A stretch of DNA of 64,000 nucleotides from Bariatricus massiliensis (GCF_900086725.1 NZ_LT574838.1:876649-940648); one strand, 5' to 3'; counted from the stretch's first letter, positions 1 through 8,576 are shown. Program-made: numbers and translations. Notes: a model not told the origin generated them from the sequence alone.

Positions 1-419
1 CATCCGCTTCCATCCTCACGCCTCTTGGCATCAATGGCTACTACCACACACTGGCTGCCGAACTTATCGGCCGCTTCACTGACCAGCACCGGGCGGTTGA
101 TTGCGGAAGAATTAATGGATATCTTATCCGCTCCCTCTCGGAGCAGTGCCTTAAAATCATCTACTGTACGAATCCCGCCGCCCACAGTGAAAGGTATGAA
201 CACAGTCTCCGCAACCTTGCGCACCATATCCACCACTGTATTTCTGGCATCAGAAGACGCGGTGATATCAAGAAATACCAGCTCATCCGCCCCCGCCTTA
301 TCGTAAGCCTTGGCAATCTCTACCGGGTCTCCCGCATCCTTTAAATCTACAAAATTGACCCCTTTTACAACCCGCCCGTTTTTCACATCCAGACAGGGAA
401 TTATCCTTTTTGTAAACAC
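1..419 (-). CDS. hisF: Imidazole glycerol phosphate synthase cyclase subunit HisF (3' part outside window)
   Basis: HisF closes the imidazole ring in histidine biosynthesis, using ammonia channelled from HisH, and releases IGP and AICAR. The visible N-terminal ~139 residues begin FTKRIIPCLDVKNGRVVKG, with the catalytic Asp of the CLDVK motif, and continue through FTVGGGIR, the first phosphate-binding loop of the barrel. The start is GTG at 419, preceded by AGGAGGG seven bases upstream; no ATG fits. It lies 12 bases after hisH, so the two are co-transcribed. The gene is cut by the left window edge, so completeness cannot be judged. Confidence 0.95.
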   Translation of the reverse strand, partial: MFTKRIIPCLDVKNGRVVKGVNFVDLKDAGDPVEIAKAYDKAGADELVFLDITASSDARNTVVDMVRKVAETVFIPFTVGGGIRTVDDFKALLREGADKISINSSAINRPVLVSEAADKFGSQCVVVAIDAKRREDGSG

Positions 420-431
420 AATCTTACCCTC

Positions 432-1037
432 CTACAATTCCACGAAGTTCTTCAATATATGAAGCCCTGTATCGCTGCTCTTTTCCGGATGAAATTGACA
501 CGCGAACACGTTCCCCTGCTCCACGGCCGCGTGAATCAAGGTACTGTATTCTGTCGTCGCTTTGACAATCCGCTCATCTGTCGCTTTTAAGTAATAAGAA
601 TGCACAAAATATACATAGGATTCATCATCTAATCCGCGAAACAGTCTTCCGTCATTTATAAGACGCAGGGAATTCCATCCCATATGGGGGATTTTAAGCC
701 CTTCCATATCGGGGATTCTCAAAATTTCTCCGTTCAGCACGCCCAGTCCTTCAACCCCCGGCGCCTCATCACTGCGCTCAAACAAAAGCTGCAGGCCCAG
801 ACAAATTCCCAGAAGCGGCGTCTCTTTAGCTACGACTTCGTGAATCACCTTATCCATGCCATATTCTTTCAGCTTTTGCATCGCGTCGCCGAAAGCTCCC
901 ACTCCCGGCAGAATCACTTTATCTGCATTTAAGATTTGCTCCCTGTCCCGGGTGATGACCGGTTCCTCCCCCAGAGACAACAGCGCTTTTTCCACGCTTT
1001 TTATATTGCCCGCATCATAATCGATTATTGCTATCAT
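432..1037 (-). CDS. hisH: Imidazole glycerol phosphate synthase glutaminase subunit HisH
   Basis: Class I glutamine amidotransferase that supplies ammonia to HisF. At 201 aa it has the normal family length. The catalytic triad is visible: Cys79 in GICLGLQLLF, and His183 and Glu185 in FHPEKSS; the oxyanion strand PGVGAFG lies near residue 45. The product of the pair is the imidazole ring of histidine plus AICAR. It is directly upstream of hisF. The preceding two-component genes are on the same strand about 90 bases away and may belong to a separate transcript. Confidence 0.96.
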   Translation of the reverse strand: MIAIIDYDAGNIKSVEKALLSLGEEPVITRDREQILNADKVILPGVGAFGDAMQKLKEYGMDKVIHEVVAKETPLLGICLGLQLLFERSDEAPGVEGLGVLNGEILRIPDMEGLKIPHMGWNSLRLINDGRLFRGLDDESYVYFVHSYYLKATDERIVKATTEYSTLIHAAVEQGNVFACQFHPEKSSDTGLHILKNFVEL

Positions 1038-1128
1038 CGTTTGTCCCTCATTCTTTTGTTTTCATTGTCCTCTATTATAAGGGAAACACTTTCACATTGC
1101 AATACAGGAAAGTGGAATTTCGCCGCAT

Positions 1129-2589
1129 TTACTTCATGTCCAATTCGAACCAGAATTCCACTCCATTGTCATAGTTATGGAGTCCATAATCTTTCTGAAA
1201 AGATTCCATAATGGCTTTGACGATGGACAATCCTATGCCGTTGCCGCCGTACTCTCTGGTACGTGCCTTATCCACCTTATAGAATTTATCCCAGATCTGC
1301 TCCACGTCTTCTTCCGGAATAGGGGCGCCAGTATTGAACACACTGATTCTTGCAATGTTATCTGTTTTTCGGATCTTAATCTCGATGACCTTCTCCCCGT
1401 CCACATGGTTCAGTGCATTGTTAAAATAATTCCTCACGACCTGCTCTACCTTGAATTCATCTCCCCAGACGTAGACTGCCTCTTCTTCCCTAAATATCAC
1501 GTGGGCATCCTTCTGCTCAATCAGAATCTCACTGCTCTCCACGACGCCGCGGATTAAATCAACAATGTCGAACCGCTCGAACTGTACGTCATCCTCACCG
1601 AACTCCAGCTGGTTCAACGTCAAAAGGTTCTTCACCATCTGATTCATCTTCGCCGCCTCATCCATTATGACATCACAGTAAAACTCACGGCTCTCAGGAT
1701 CGTCGCTGATTCCCTCCTTCAGGCCTTCTGCGTAGCCTTGTATGAGCGCGATAGGAGTCTTCAGCTCGTGAGATACATTGCCAAGGAATTCCGTCCGCAT
1801 CTGTTCAAGCTTTTCCTTCTGTTCAATATCCTTCTGAAGCTCATAATTGGCCTTCTTCAAATCCGAGATGGTACTCTCTAATGTCTCCGACATAATATTA
1901 AAATTCTGGCCCAACACACCAATCTCGTTGCTTCCCCCGCTCGTGTATTTAGCCTCAAAATCTAAATCAGCCATATCCTGAGACAATCTTGCCAGCTCTA
2001 AAATGGGGTCGGTCAGCCTCTTCGAAAAATACCAGGCAAGAAGGATGCTTACCCCAATGACGAACATACCTACCACCGCGATAAATTTATTGAACACATC
2101 CACACTGTCCCGGATACTTTCAAGCGGACTCATCAGAATGCAAGTATCTCCATTGCTGAATCTTCCCCACATAGCCAGATAATCTGTCGCATCTTTGGGC
2201 GAGCTGATCTTCCCCACCTCATAATTGTCCGTCTTGTTCAAAGTGCTTTTCTTAATTTTGTCAAATGTCAGCCCTGCCAGCAGATTCTCCATCATACTGT
2301 GATCCTTCGCATTACTGTACATCTTGCCGTCCACTTGAATCTTCACAAGCAGAGAAATATTATTCTGCTGCGCGAACATGCCCAGAGATTCATTGACCGA
2401 ATCCTCCATCAGGGTATCTTCCACCGCAGCCACTTCCAACTGCTCATATAAATTCACAAACTTGGTCTGCTTGTCCGCAATATAGTAGCGCTCTAAAAAA
2501 TTGCCGTTAATCACCAAAAACACAACAATCATCAATGCCACAAGACCGACAAATACGGTTATCATCTGCCGTTTAATTGAATGCTTCAT
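1129..2589 (-). CDS. Membrane sensor histidine kinase (HAMP-HisKA-HATPase)
   Basis: Sensor kinase of 486 aa. Residues 10-28 form TM1, an extracellular region of ~140 residues follows, and TM2 spans about 169-188. A HAMP linker, a coiled coil at 235-265, and the HisKA dimerization helix come next, with the phospho-acceptor His274 in the NVSHELKTP motif. The C-terminal ATPase domain shows the N box (NYFNNALNH), a G1-like FNTG motif and the G2 motif GGNGIGLSIV. It starts one base after the stop of the response regulator and is surely its partner. The signal sensed is unknown; the extracellular domain carries no motif I recognise. Confidence 0.95.
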   Translation of the reverse strand: MKHSIKRQMITVFVGLVALMIVVFLVINGNFLERYYIADKQTKFVNLYEQLEVAAVEDTLMEDSVNESLGMFAQQNNISLLVKIQVDGKMYSNAKDHSMMENLLAGLTFDKIKKSTLNKTDNYEVGKISSPKDATDYLAMWGRFSNGDTCILMSPLESIRDSVDVFNKFIAVVGMFVIGVSILLAWYFSKRLTDPILELARLSQDMADLDFEAKYTSGGSNEIGVLGQNFNIMSETLESTISDLKKANYELQKDIEQKEKLEQMRTEFLGNVSHELKTPIALIQGYAEGLKEGISDDPESREFYCDVIMDEAAKMNQMVKNLLTLNQLEFGEDDVQFERFDIVDLIRGVVESSEILIEQKDAHVIFREEEAVYVWGDEFKVEQVVRNYFNNALNHVDGEKVIEIKIRKTDNIARISVFNTGAPIPEEDVEQIWDKFYKVDKARTREYGGNGIGLSIVKAIMESFQKDYGLHNYDNGVEFWFELDMK

Positions 2590-2590
2590 C

Positions 2591-3268
2591 TTATTCTACC
2601 TCGAATTTGTAACCCATGCCCCAAATTGTCTTGATATATTCTCCCTTTTCTCCCAGCTTGCTTCTCAGCTTCTTCACATGGGTATCAATCGTTCTTGCAT
2701 CTCCAAAATAGTCATAGTTCCACACATTGTTCAATATCTTCTCTCTGGAGAGTGCAAGCCCCTGATTCTCAATGAAGTATGTAAGAAGCTCGAACTCTTT
2801 ATAGCTCAAGTCCACAGACTCGCCGTTAATCTTGACCATATGAGCCGCCTTATCTACTTCAATCCCACCAGCGTTCACCACGTCGTCACTGGCAAGTGCG
2901 TTCGTTCTTCTTAAAATCGCCTCCACTCTGGCGACCAAAATCTTCGGGCTGAAAGGCTTGGAGATATATTCATCCACACCAAGTTCAAATCCCTGCAGCT
3001 CATCCCGCTCTTCCCCTCTTGCCGTCAGCATGATAATCGGTACCTTAGATTCCTTTCGTATCTCCCTGCAGGTCTGCCATCCATCCATTTTGGGCATCAT
3101 GACATCCAATATAATCAGCGCGATATCTTTATGTTCATAGAAAATGTCCAGAGCCTCCAGACCATCCCCCGCTTCTAGCACCGCAAACCCTTCCCTTTCT
3201 AGGAAGTCTTTCACCAGTTTACGCATCCTGCTTTCATCATCTACCACTAATATTTTCACCTTTTCCAT
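2591..3268 (-). CDS. OmpR/PhoB-family response regulator
   Basis: Two-domain response regulator of 225 aa. The receiver domain has the acidic pocket Asp10/Asp11, the phospho-acceptor Asp55 (LDVMMP) and the conserved Lys104 (SKPF). The C-terminal winged helix, about residues 130-224, contains the trans_reg_C signature around DYFGDARTIDTHVKKLRSKL. It is the first gene of an RR-HK pair, translationally close to the kinase. Target genes are unknown. Its upstream region holds a long palindromic repeat (3311-3403). Confidence 0.96.
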   Translation of the reverse strand: MEKVKILVVDDESRMRKLVKDFLEREGFAVLEAGDGLEALDIFYEHKDIALIILDVMMPKMDGWQTCREIRKESKVPIIMLTARGEERDELQGFELGVDEYISKPFSPKILVARVEAILRRTNALASDDVVNAGGIEVDKAAHMVKINGESVDLSYKEFELLTYFIENQGLALSREKILNNVWNYDYFGDARTIDTHVKKLRSKLGEKGEYIKTIWGMGYKFEVE

Positions 3269-3310
3269 TACTCATCTGCTCCTTCCCTCATTGGTGTATA
3301 CATTACTTCC

Positions 3311-3403
3311 ATGATACTTACTACTTTCTCATGTTTTTGAGTCCCAAAGTCATCCAATTGCATGCAAAGCATACATTGGATGACTTTTTGACTCTAGTAT
3401 CAT
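3311..3403. repeat. Long palindromic repeat, copy A
   Basis: A 93-bp imperfect palindrome between the response regulator and the ComEC-like gene. Nested arms are ATGATACT (3311-3318) with AGTATCAT (3396-3403), GAGTC (3339-3343) with GACTC (3390-3394), and a perfect 13-bp pair (3346-3358 with 3375-3387). A diverged second copy lies at 34911-35064. Several differences between the copies fall at both partners of a base pair, so the hairpin appears to be conserved. The function is unknown; it may be a non-autonomous mobile repeat or an RNA element. Confidence 0.8.
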
Positions 3404-3472
3404 CTTATCAAACATTTGTGTTGTTTGTGTGAACGGGGCGGGGTGGTTATTGGCATATGGATAGTGTTCAGA

Positions 3473-4387
3473 TTATAGTGCATTTGTATTGCAGGTCAGT
3501 ATGTTCCCGTCGCTTTCGAAGATGATAGTCCCTTGTTGGTCTGTCCTGAATAGTTTGGCACCTGTTTTTTTTAGGCGTTTCAGCGTCCTCTTGTGTGGGT
3601 GTCCATAGTCGTTATTCTTCCCGCAGGATATCACTGCATATTCTGGGTCTACGGCTTTGAGAAAAGCGGTGGAATTGGCATCACTGCTCCCGTGATGACT
3701 TACTTTAAAAACATCGGAATGCAGGTAGATTCTGGAGTCAAGGAACTCTTCTTCCATCGCTTTGCTGGAATCACCGCACAGTAAAAAACTGTGTTTGCCG
3801 TTGCTTATGCGGATTCCCAATGATGAGTCGTTAATATCCGTATACTCCCGGTCGGCATCCGGCATCACGAAGATGAATCTGGCCTCCCCCAGATATCTGG
3901 TCTCTTTAAACTTAGGATGGGTCACGTGAAGTTCCCTATTCTCAGCCGCAATCAAGACATCGGTATAGCTCTGCGTCTCATAAGTCTGGTCCGGCAGAAA
4001 CAATTCTCCTATTTCAAAATTGAGAATTACATCATCCATACTTCCAATGTGATCCTCATGGGCATGTGTCCCAATGGCATAATCCAGCCGCGTCACTCCT
4101 TGTTCTCTTAGATAAGATATGACATACTCTTTGTCATTATTGTTCCCCGCGTCTATCAGCATATTTTTACCGTCAGATTGAATCAAAATACAGTCTGCCT
4201 GCCCCACATCTAAAAAGTGTACCTTCAGGCTCCCTGCTGCATTTTGAGAAATGTCATAATTCGGAGCCGGCCTGTGATAAATAAGAATATATACGGCGGC
4301 GGCAATAAGAGCTATTATGCCCCCAATCAGACGCTTCCTCTGCCTGTGGCTATCTCCTCTTCTTTTTTCTCTGTTCTTTTTCCCCAC
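3473..4387 (-). CDS. ComEC/Rec2-like metallo-beta-lactamase fold hydrolase
   Basis: A 304-aa protein with a basic N-terminus, one membrane segment at about residues 20-38, and an external metallo-beta-lactamase domain. The metal motif HAHEDH is at residues 108-113 and further ligands appear near CGDSS and KVSHHGS. This matches the stand-alone version of the C-terminal ComEC domain (VHFLDVGQADCILIQ, AVISCGKNNDYGHPH). Full ComEC proteins are far longer and include the competence pore, which is absent, so this is probably an extracytoplasmic hydrolase, perhaps a nuclease or phosphodiesterase, rather than a DNA channel. It is a single gene with no obvious operon partner. Confidence 0.88.
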   Translation of the reverse strand: MGKKNREKRRGDSHRQRKRLIGGIIALIAAAVYILIYHRPAPNYDISQNAAGSLKVHFLDVGQADCILIQSDGKNMLIDAGNNNDKEYVISYLREQGVTRLDYAIGTHAHEDHIGSMDDVILNFEIGELFLPDQTYETQSYTDVLIAAENRELHVTHPKFKETRYLGEARFIFVMPDADREYTDINDSSLGIRISNGKHSFLLCGDSSKAMEEEFLDSRIYLHSDVFKVSHHGSSDANSTAFLKAVDPEYAVISCGKNNDYGHPHKRTLKRLKKTGAKLFRTDQQGTIIFESDGNILTCNTNAL

Positions 4388-4587
4388 TCAGCCAATCTCC
4401 TTCCGCTAATTTTCAATCGTATAGCCTTTTACTCCCTACATCATAGTATACGGATTGTTTTTATATTATGATGTCAGGATAATAAGATATTTTGTCCCTT
4501 GATGCCTATTGATTTACCTTATTATTTGTAGTAACTTTAATAAGAATACCATCCGCTTTACATATAAAAATCAAGGAGCATTGTACG

Positions 4588-5775
4588 ATGAAACTAAATG
4601 CGAAACACACAATTTACGGCTGTTATATGGGTTATATTACACAGGCTGTCGTAAACAATCTTCCCCCTTTGTTATTCTTAACATTCCACCGGCAGTTCGG
4701 TGTTTCACTGGAAAAAATCAGTCTGCTGATTTCTGTTAATTTTTGTGTTCAGATTCTAGTGGATTTTTTATCTCCCCGTCTTATCAAGCGAATTGGTTAC
4801 CGCCGCACCGGAGTTATCTCTTTTTTATTCACCATCGCAGGATTAAGTGGATTCTCATGGCTTCCCTTCCTGCTTCCCAGCGCATACGCAGGGTTGATTA
4901 TCTGTATGTTTTTGAATGCCGTGGGCGGGGGAATCCTTGAGGTCATCATCAGCCCCATGCTAGAGGCTGCTCCCAGTGATAACAAGGAGTCCGCCATGAG
5001 TCTTCTTCATTCTTTCTACTGCTGGGGGCATATGGGAGTCGTTATTTTATCCACATGCTATTTTGCCGCGGCAGGTATCGATTCTTGGCGTCTTCTCCCT
5101 ACGCTGTGGGCATTCATCCCTCTGTTCTCCGCCATCTGGTTTTTAAAAATACCAATTTTTGAAGTGCCCGGGGACAATGGGGAAGAAGGACTGCCCGGAG
5201 GACTATTCCGTAGTGGAATCTTCTGGGTGCTCTTTATATTAATGATCTGCTCCGGCGCTTCTGAGCACTCTATTGCCCAATGGTCTTCTATGTTCGCAGA
5301 AGAAGCACTGGGTATCAGCAAAACGGCAGGAGACTTGCTCGGCCCCTGCTCTTTCGCTTTCTGTATGGGACTGAGCCGTCTGTTATACGGCCTGAAGGGG
5401 CATAAACTTAATCTAAAGCACGGTCTTCTGGCTGCTTCCGGCCTCTGCGTCTGTGGGTATCTGATTACCGTGTATGCCCCAATTCCTGTGCTCTCTCTCG
5501 CAGGCTGTGCAGTATCCGGATTCGCGGTAGGCCTTATGTGGCCGGGAGTCTTCTCCCTCGCCGGGACGCTCTGCAGAGGCGGCGGCACTTTTATGTACGC
5601 TATGCTGGCTCTGGCCGGAGATGTGGGTTGCTCTGCCGGCCCTGCTGTGGTAGGCATCATCTCCGACACTTCCGGTTCCATGAAAAGCGGCATCCTGACC
5701 GCCATAGTATTTCCGGCCCTGATGCTGATTGTTATGTCCCTTCTGAACGGGCGGAAATCCCGTCCTCAGGCATAG
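4588..5775 (+). CDS. Major facilitator superfamily transporter
   Basis: A 395-aa integral membrane protein with about 12 hydrophobic segments in two halves separated by a polar loop near residue 195 (EVPGDNGEEGLPGG). The loop between helices 2 and 3 carries a DFLSPRLIKRIGYRRTG stretch, the degenerate MFS motif A. Overall it resembles sugar or small-metabolite MFS permeases of the FucP/GlcP type. The start is ATG at 4588 preceded by AAGGAGC. The gene stands alone and converges with the thioesterase gene; a shared hairpin separates them. The substrate cannot be told from sequence. Confidence 0.9.
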   Translation: MKLNAKHTIYGCYMGYITQAVVNNLPPLLFLTFHRQFGVSLEKISLLISVNFCVQILVDFLSPRLIKRIGYRRTGVISFLFTIAGLSGFSWLPFLLPSAYAGLIICMFLNAVGGGILEVIISPMLEAAPSDNKESAMSLLHSFYCWGHMGVVILSTCYFAAAGIDSWRLLPTLWAFIPLFSAIWFLKIPIFEVPGDNGEEGLPGGLFRSGIFWVLFILMICSGASEHSIAQWSSMFAEEALGISKTAGDLLGPCSFAFCMGLSRLLYGLKGHKLNLKHGLLAASGLCVCGYLITVYAPIPVLSLAGCAVSGFAVGLMWPGVFSLAGTLCRGGGTFMYAMLALAGDVGCSAGPAVVGIISDTSGSMKSGILTAIVFPALMLIVMSLLNGRKSRPQA

Positions 5776-5779
5776 GCGG

Positions 5780-5820
5780 CCCTTCCCTCCACGTTAGCAG
5801 GAAGGGACTTACGCCTTTTT
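5780..5820. terminator. Terminator between convergent MFS and thioesterase genes
   Basis: CCCTTCC (5780-5786) pairs with GGAAGGG (5800-5806), followed by a T tract at 5816-5820 on the plus strand. It overlaps the last codons of the convergent thioesterase gene. Confidence 0.65.
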
Positions 5821-6210
5821 ATAACCGGTCGTTGTCACTGTGGCGGCGGCGTTACCCAGCTCGTCACTTACGATAATCCGGTAACAGCTGGTCGTCCTGC
5901 CATTTTTTACGCAGACCGCTTCCGCAGTCAGGAACTCTCCCTTTGGCGCGCCCAAATATGTAATGCTGGAGTTCAAGGACACCGTGCCAATCTCCTGCCA
6001 ATTGGCAGCTACCGCAAACGCAAAATCAGCGATAGTAAATGAAACGCCTCCCATCACGGCTCCCATAGCATTCCTATGCCTGTCCTCTATCTTCAAACTA
6101 CATTTTGCATAGTGATCCCCTATCTCATCAATTACTGCTCCATTCTCCGTGGCAAACCGATCGTTTTCAAATATGGCCCGCACTTCCTCCAAAGTTTTTT
6201 CCTGCATCAT
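5809..6210 (-). CDS. PaaI-type hotdog-fold acyl-CoA thioesterase
   Basis: A single hotdog domain of about 133 aa. The hotdog core shows the HRNAMGAVMGGVSFTIADFAFAVAAN helix with the GG turn and an acidic residue (Asp) in the helix typical of the PaaI/YigI branch, then the SLNSSITYLGAP strand. It probably hydrolyses an acyl- or aryl-CoA to free acid and CoA in the cytoplasm. I prefer the ATG at 6210 because AAGGAGGAG sits immediately upstream; an in-frame ATG five codons earlier would place that ribosome site inside the gene. Confidence 0.88.
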   Translation of the reverse strand: MMQEKTLEEVRAIFENDRFATENGAVIDEIGDHYAKCSLKIEDRHRNAMGAVMGGVSFTIADFAFAVAANWQEIGTVSLNSSITYLGAPKGEFLTAEAVCVKNGRTTSCYRIIVSDELGNAAATVTTTGYKKA

Positions 6211-6294
6211 AATCTCCTCCTTCATGATATTTTTATTTTAGTTTCATTTTTTGTATAATTACCGCCATATTTCACATACTATGCCGAGGTGATT

Positions 6295-8076
6295 TTAATG
6301 GCGTCTTATGTAGCTCCAGAGATTCGGGATAAATTTGAATCTCTGTCCATCAATCTTAAAAACTGTATTCTCGAGCGCGATGTACAGCTGAACTCTATTC
6401 ATGATCTCATCAACGTGCTGGAAGATATAGTAAAAGAAGGGGAAGCCGAGTAGGCCCCTTCCGTAAAACTTGTTATCATACAACAAAAAGTGCCGTAAAC
6501 ACGGCACTTTTTTAGTGGAGCCTAAGGGGAAGCAGTCGAACTCGGCGGCTTCCCCTTTAACAAAAGGGTCGCCGTCCGCTCCTTTCAGCATATCCCACGT
6601 GATTTCGGTCTTATCCTCCGAATACCACGAGGTCACGACCAGCTTTTCGTCGTAGAGATAAATCTTATCGACGAAATATTCCAATATCTTATCGCGCGTC
6701 TCCGGGTTGTCGAAGTCCGCGTGAAGGAACTTCTCGAAGTACGCCTTGATGCTGTGCTCGTCCTCGCACAGCGAGACCTTGACGTTCTCGGCCTGTATAG
6801 CGTCGTTCAGGGATGCCTTCTGCGCCTCAAGCTGGTTTAGGCGCTCTATGAGGGTGTCGCTGAGCGCACCGCCCTCGATTGCCTTCATCAGGTTCGCGAT
6901 GCCCTTCTCGACCTCCTTGCGCTTCGCCTCCAGACCTTCGAGGTACCCCGTCTCCTTGTAATGCTCCTTGTAGTACACGGCGGCGTCCACCGCAAGGGAC
7001 ATCAGGTTCTCCGAGTCGTCGATGATGTGCCTCAGGACGTCGGTCACGAGGTCCTCAATCCAGTCCTTCTTGACCTTCTTCTTCGTGCACAGCTTCTTCC
7101 GCTGGGCGGAGCAATAGTAGTAGTAATACGTGCGCCCCGTCTTGCTCGTGCCCGAGACGCCTTGCATCGTCTCCCCGCACTCGCCGCAGTACAGCTTCCC
7201 GGTCAGCCAGTAGCGAGGAGCGCCATCCTCGTCCATTCCTCGCGCCCTCTGGGAACCCTTGCGCTTGTTCTCGGCGAGGCGCTTCTGCGCCCTGTCGAAC
7301 GTCTCCCCGTCGACCAGAGCGGGCATCCCGCCGGGAACGACGAACTCGCCGTGCCTGTACTCGCCGATGTACGCGCGGTTCTTGAGCATCCTGTGCATCG
7401 TCTTCACACCGAAGGGGTTACCCCTCGACGTACGCAGACCGGCCTCGTTGAACTCGTCGCAGATGGACTGCATGGGTTCTCCTTCGGCGTACTTCGTGAA
7501 CATCAACTGCACGAACGGCGCGGTATCGGGGTCTATGACGTACTTGCGCTTCTTGTCCACCTTCTCCGTCTTGAAGCCGAACACCTTATGGCCGTTGAAG
7601 TTCGCGTGCTCGGCGTTGAAGTCCATCCCTCGTTGGATGTGCACGGACAGGTTCCGGCTGTAATACTCCGCCAGAGCCTCCATCAGCCCCTCGATGAGGA
7701 TTCCCTCGGCGGTGTCCGTCGGGATGTTCTCCGCCAGCAGGTGTATCTCGCACCCCGCGTCGCGAATCGTCTTCTTCGCCATCGCCAGCACGTACTTATC
7801 GCGACCCAGACGGTCGGTCTTCCACGCGATGAGGGTGTTCGGACGGATTTTTGCGACCTCCGACAACATCAGCTGGAATCCCGGACGGTCTTCCTTCGTG
7901 CCGGATATGGCCGCGTCCTCGTACTCTCGGACGATTTTCAGCCCGTGCGCGTCCGCCCATTCGTGGGCAAGCTCGCGCTGCTGTTCGATGCTCGCCTCGT
8001 TCTGCGAGTGGGAGGAGTAGCGATAGTACGCGATGGCGAGGTTGTTGTCGTTGAGCTTTGATTTCTTTCTCGCCAA
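6295..8076 (-). CDS. Large serine recombinase (integrase/excisionase of the element)
   Basis: Integrates and excises the element. The resolvase domain fills the first ~150 residues, with the YxRxS motif giving catalytic Ser21 (numbered from the TTG start), and DRLGRD further on. A recombinase domain, a zinc ribbon (CGECG then two more Cys in the YYCS and LCTKKK segments) and a long coiled coil follow. The start is TTG at 8076, because GGAGGTGA sits five bases before it; upstream in-frame codons overlap that ribosome site. The frame passes the attachment core at 6515-6519 and stops at 6295 inside chromosomal DNA, adding about 74 residues that read flanking DNA, including the small gene in antisense. 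In the excised circle the tail would differ. Confidence 0.95.
   Translation of the reverse strand: MARKKSKLNDNNLAIAYYRYSSHSQNEASIEQQRELAHEWADAHGLKIVREYEDAAISGTKEDRPGFQLMLSEVAKIRPNTLIAWKTDRLGRDKYVLAMAKKTIRDAGCEIHLLAENIPTDTAEGILIEGLMEALAEYYSRNLSVHIQRGMDFNAEHANFNGHKVFGFKTEKVDKKRKYVIDPDTAPFVQLMFTKYAEGEPMQSICDEFNEAGLRTSRGNPFGVKTMHRMLKNRAYIGEYRHGEFVVPGGMPALVDGETFDRAQKRLAENKRKGSQRARGMDEDGAPRYWLTGKLYCGECGETMQGVSGTSKTGRTYYYYYCSAQRKKLCTKKKVKKDWIEDLVTDVLRHIIDDSENLMSLAVDAAVYYKEHYKETGYLEGLEAKRKEVEKGIANLMKAIEGGALSDTLIERLNQLEAQKASLNDAIQAENVKVSLCEDEHSIKAYFEKFLHADFDNPETRDKILEYFVDKIYLYDEKLVVTSWYSEDKTEITWDMLKGADGDPFVKGEAAEFDCFPLGSTKKVPCLRHFLLYDNKFYGRGLLGFPFFYYIFQHVDEIMNRVQLYIALENTVFKIDGQRFKFIPNLWSYIRRH
6298..6453 (+). 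CDS. Small conserved-looking hypothetical protein, 51 aa
   Basis: An open frame starting MASYVAPEIRDKFESL and ending KEGEAE, preceded by GAGGTGA at a good distance and by an extended -10 TGTATAAT about 45 bases upstream. It is predicted largely helical, soluble and acidic. A strong hairpin terminator follows at 6490-6513. I do not recognise a family. It lies just outside the integrated element, and the integrated recombinase frame is read through it in antisense. The ribosome site, composition and terminator make it a credible gene. Confidence 0.7.
   Translation: MASYVAPEIRDKFESLSINLKNCILERDVQLNSIHDLINVLEDIVKEGEAE
6490..6513. terminator. Perfect hairpin terminator, probably the original ssrA terminator
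   Basis: GTGCCGT (6490-6496), loop AAAC, ACGGCAC (6501-6507), with A5 before and T6 after, so it can work on both strands. On the plus strand it ends the 51-aa gene. On the minus strand it directly follows the attachment site, where the end of ssrA would lie in the unoccupied chromosome; it is now about 11.9 kb from ssrA. Confidence 0.85.
6515..6556. other. Left attachment site (attL) with T-arm mimic hairpin
   Basis: The core GTGGA (6515-6519) is followed by arms AAGGGGAAGC (6524-6533) and GCTTCCCCTT (6548-6557), with TCGAAC in the loop. This imitates the tmRNA T stem-loop found at the other end (TTCGAC between GGGG and CCCC). Only the short core matches exactly, as expected of large serine integrases. 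The crossover point is inferred. Confidence 0.6.
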
Positions 8077-8155
8077 ATGAATCACCTCCATTCGTTTAGA
8101 CACTTTCTATTTCAATCTCAATTGATTAAATGCTTTTTGATTAGTCCGCAAATGC

Positions 8156-8335
8156 TCAATTTGTGCTTTCTTCCGACTTGTCGGAACAATGCTCCTTCAC
8201 CCACCCGTGGATGATTGCCGCGATGGTCGTGTTCCTCTCTGCTGCCATAATCTTCAGCTTTCTCTTGTCCTCCACCGTTATGGAAAGCGAGAGAATCGTC
8301 CTCTCGGGGGCGGCTCCACTCTTGGTCCCATCCAT
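8156..8335 (-). CDS. Ribbon-helix-helix (CopG/Arc-like) protein, 59 aa
   Basis: A small frame starting MDGTKSGAAPERTILSLSI, with a beta strand (TILSLSITV) then two helices (EDKRKLKIMAAERN, TTIAAIIHGWVKEHC), the pattern of ribbon-helix-helix DNA-binding proteins. AGGGAGGGAGT precedes the ATG. It sits between the recombinase and the lipoprotein gene and reads toward the recombinase. A 16-bp AT palindromic motif lies just upstream and is repeated 110 bp away before the lipoprotein gene, so autoregulation and control of both directions is likely. The plus-strand frame over it is a shadow. Confidence 0.75.
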   Translation of the reverse strand: MDGTKSGAAPERTILSLSITVEDKRKLKIMAAERNTTIAAIIHGWVKEHCSDKSEESTN

Positions 8336-8360
8336 CCGTACTCCCTCCCTAGGTAAACTT

Positions 8361-8486
8361 TATATAATTATATAATTGCAACGCAAGAGTGTCAATCTCC
8401 GGCGGGAGGCACCGGACAGCGTGATAATGTGCGCCGACCGGGAAATCCCTTGATTTACGTGCAGATTTTATATATAATTATATAAT
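8361..8486. promoter_or_regulatory. Divergent control region with two identical AT-rich operator-like boxes
   Basis: The 16-bp sequence TATATAATTATATAAT occurs at 8361-8376 and 8471-8486, exactly 110 bp apart, one before the ribbon-helix-helix gene and one before the lipoprotein gene. It contains the palindrome ATATAATTATAT, suited to a dimeric regulator, and also resembles -10 sequences. A GGTGCGG/CCGCACC hairpin (8515-8532) lies in the lipoprotein leader. Confidence 0.55.
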
Positions 8487-8576
8487 AATATGTTGGATTT
8501 TGCTCTGACAATGAGGTGCGGCCTGCCGCACCAAAAGTGAGAGTGGCAGCTTACACATAAAAGGAGGTTCTTTCAT

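Noticed and set aside
6961..8061. Long plus-strand frame opposite the recombinase
   Set aside because: Antisense shadow typical of GC-rich genes; no ribosome site and unusual Arg/Leu/Val/His-rich composition.
8163..8375. Plus-strand 70-aa frame
   Set aside because: Shadow of the ribbon-helix-helix gene on the other strand, which has a proper start and fold.
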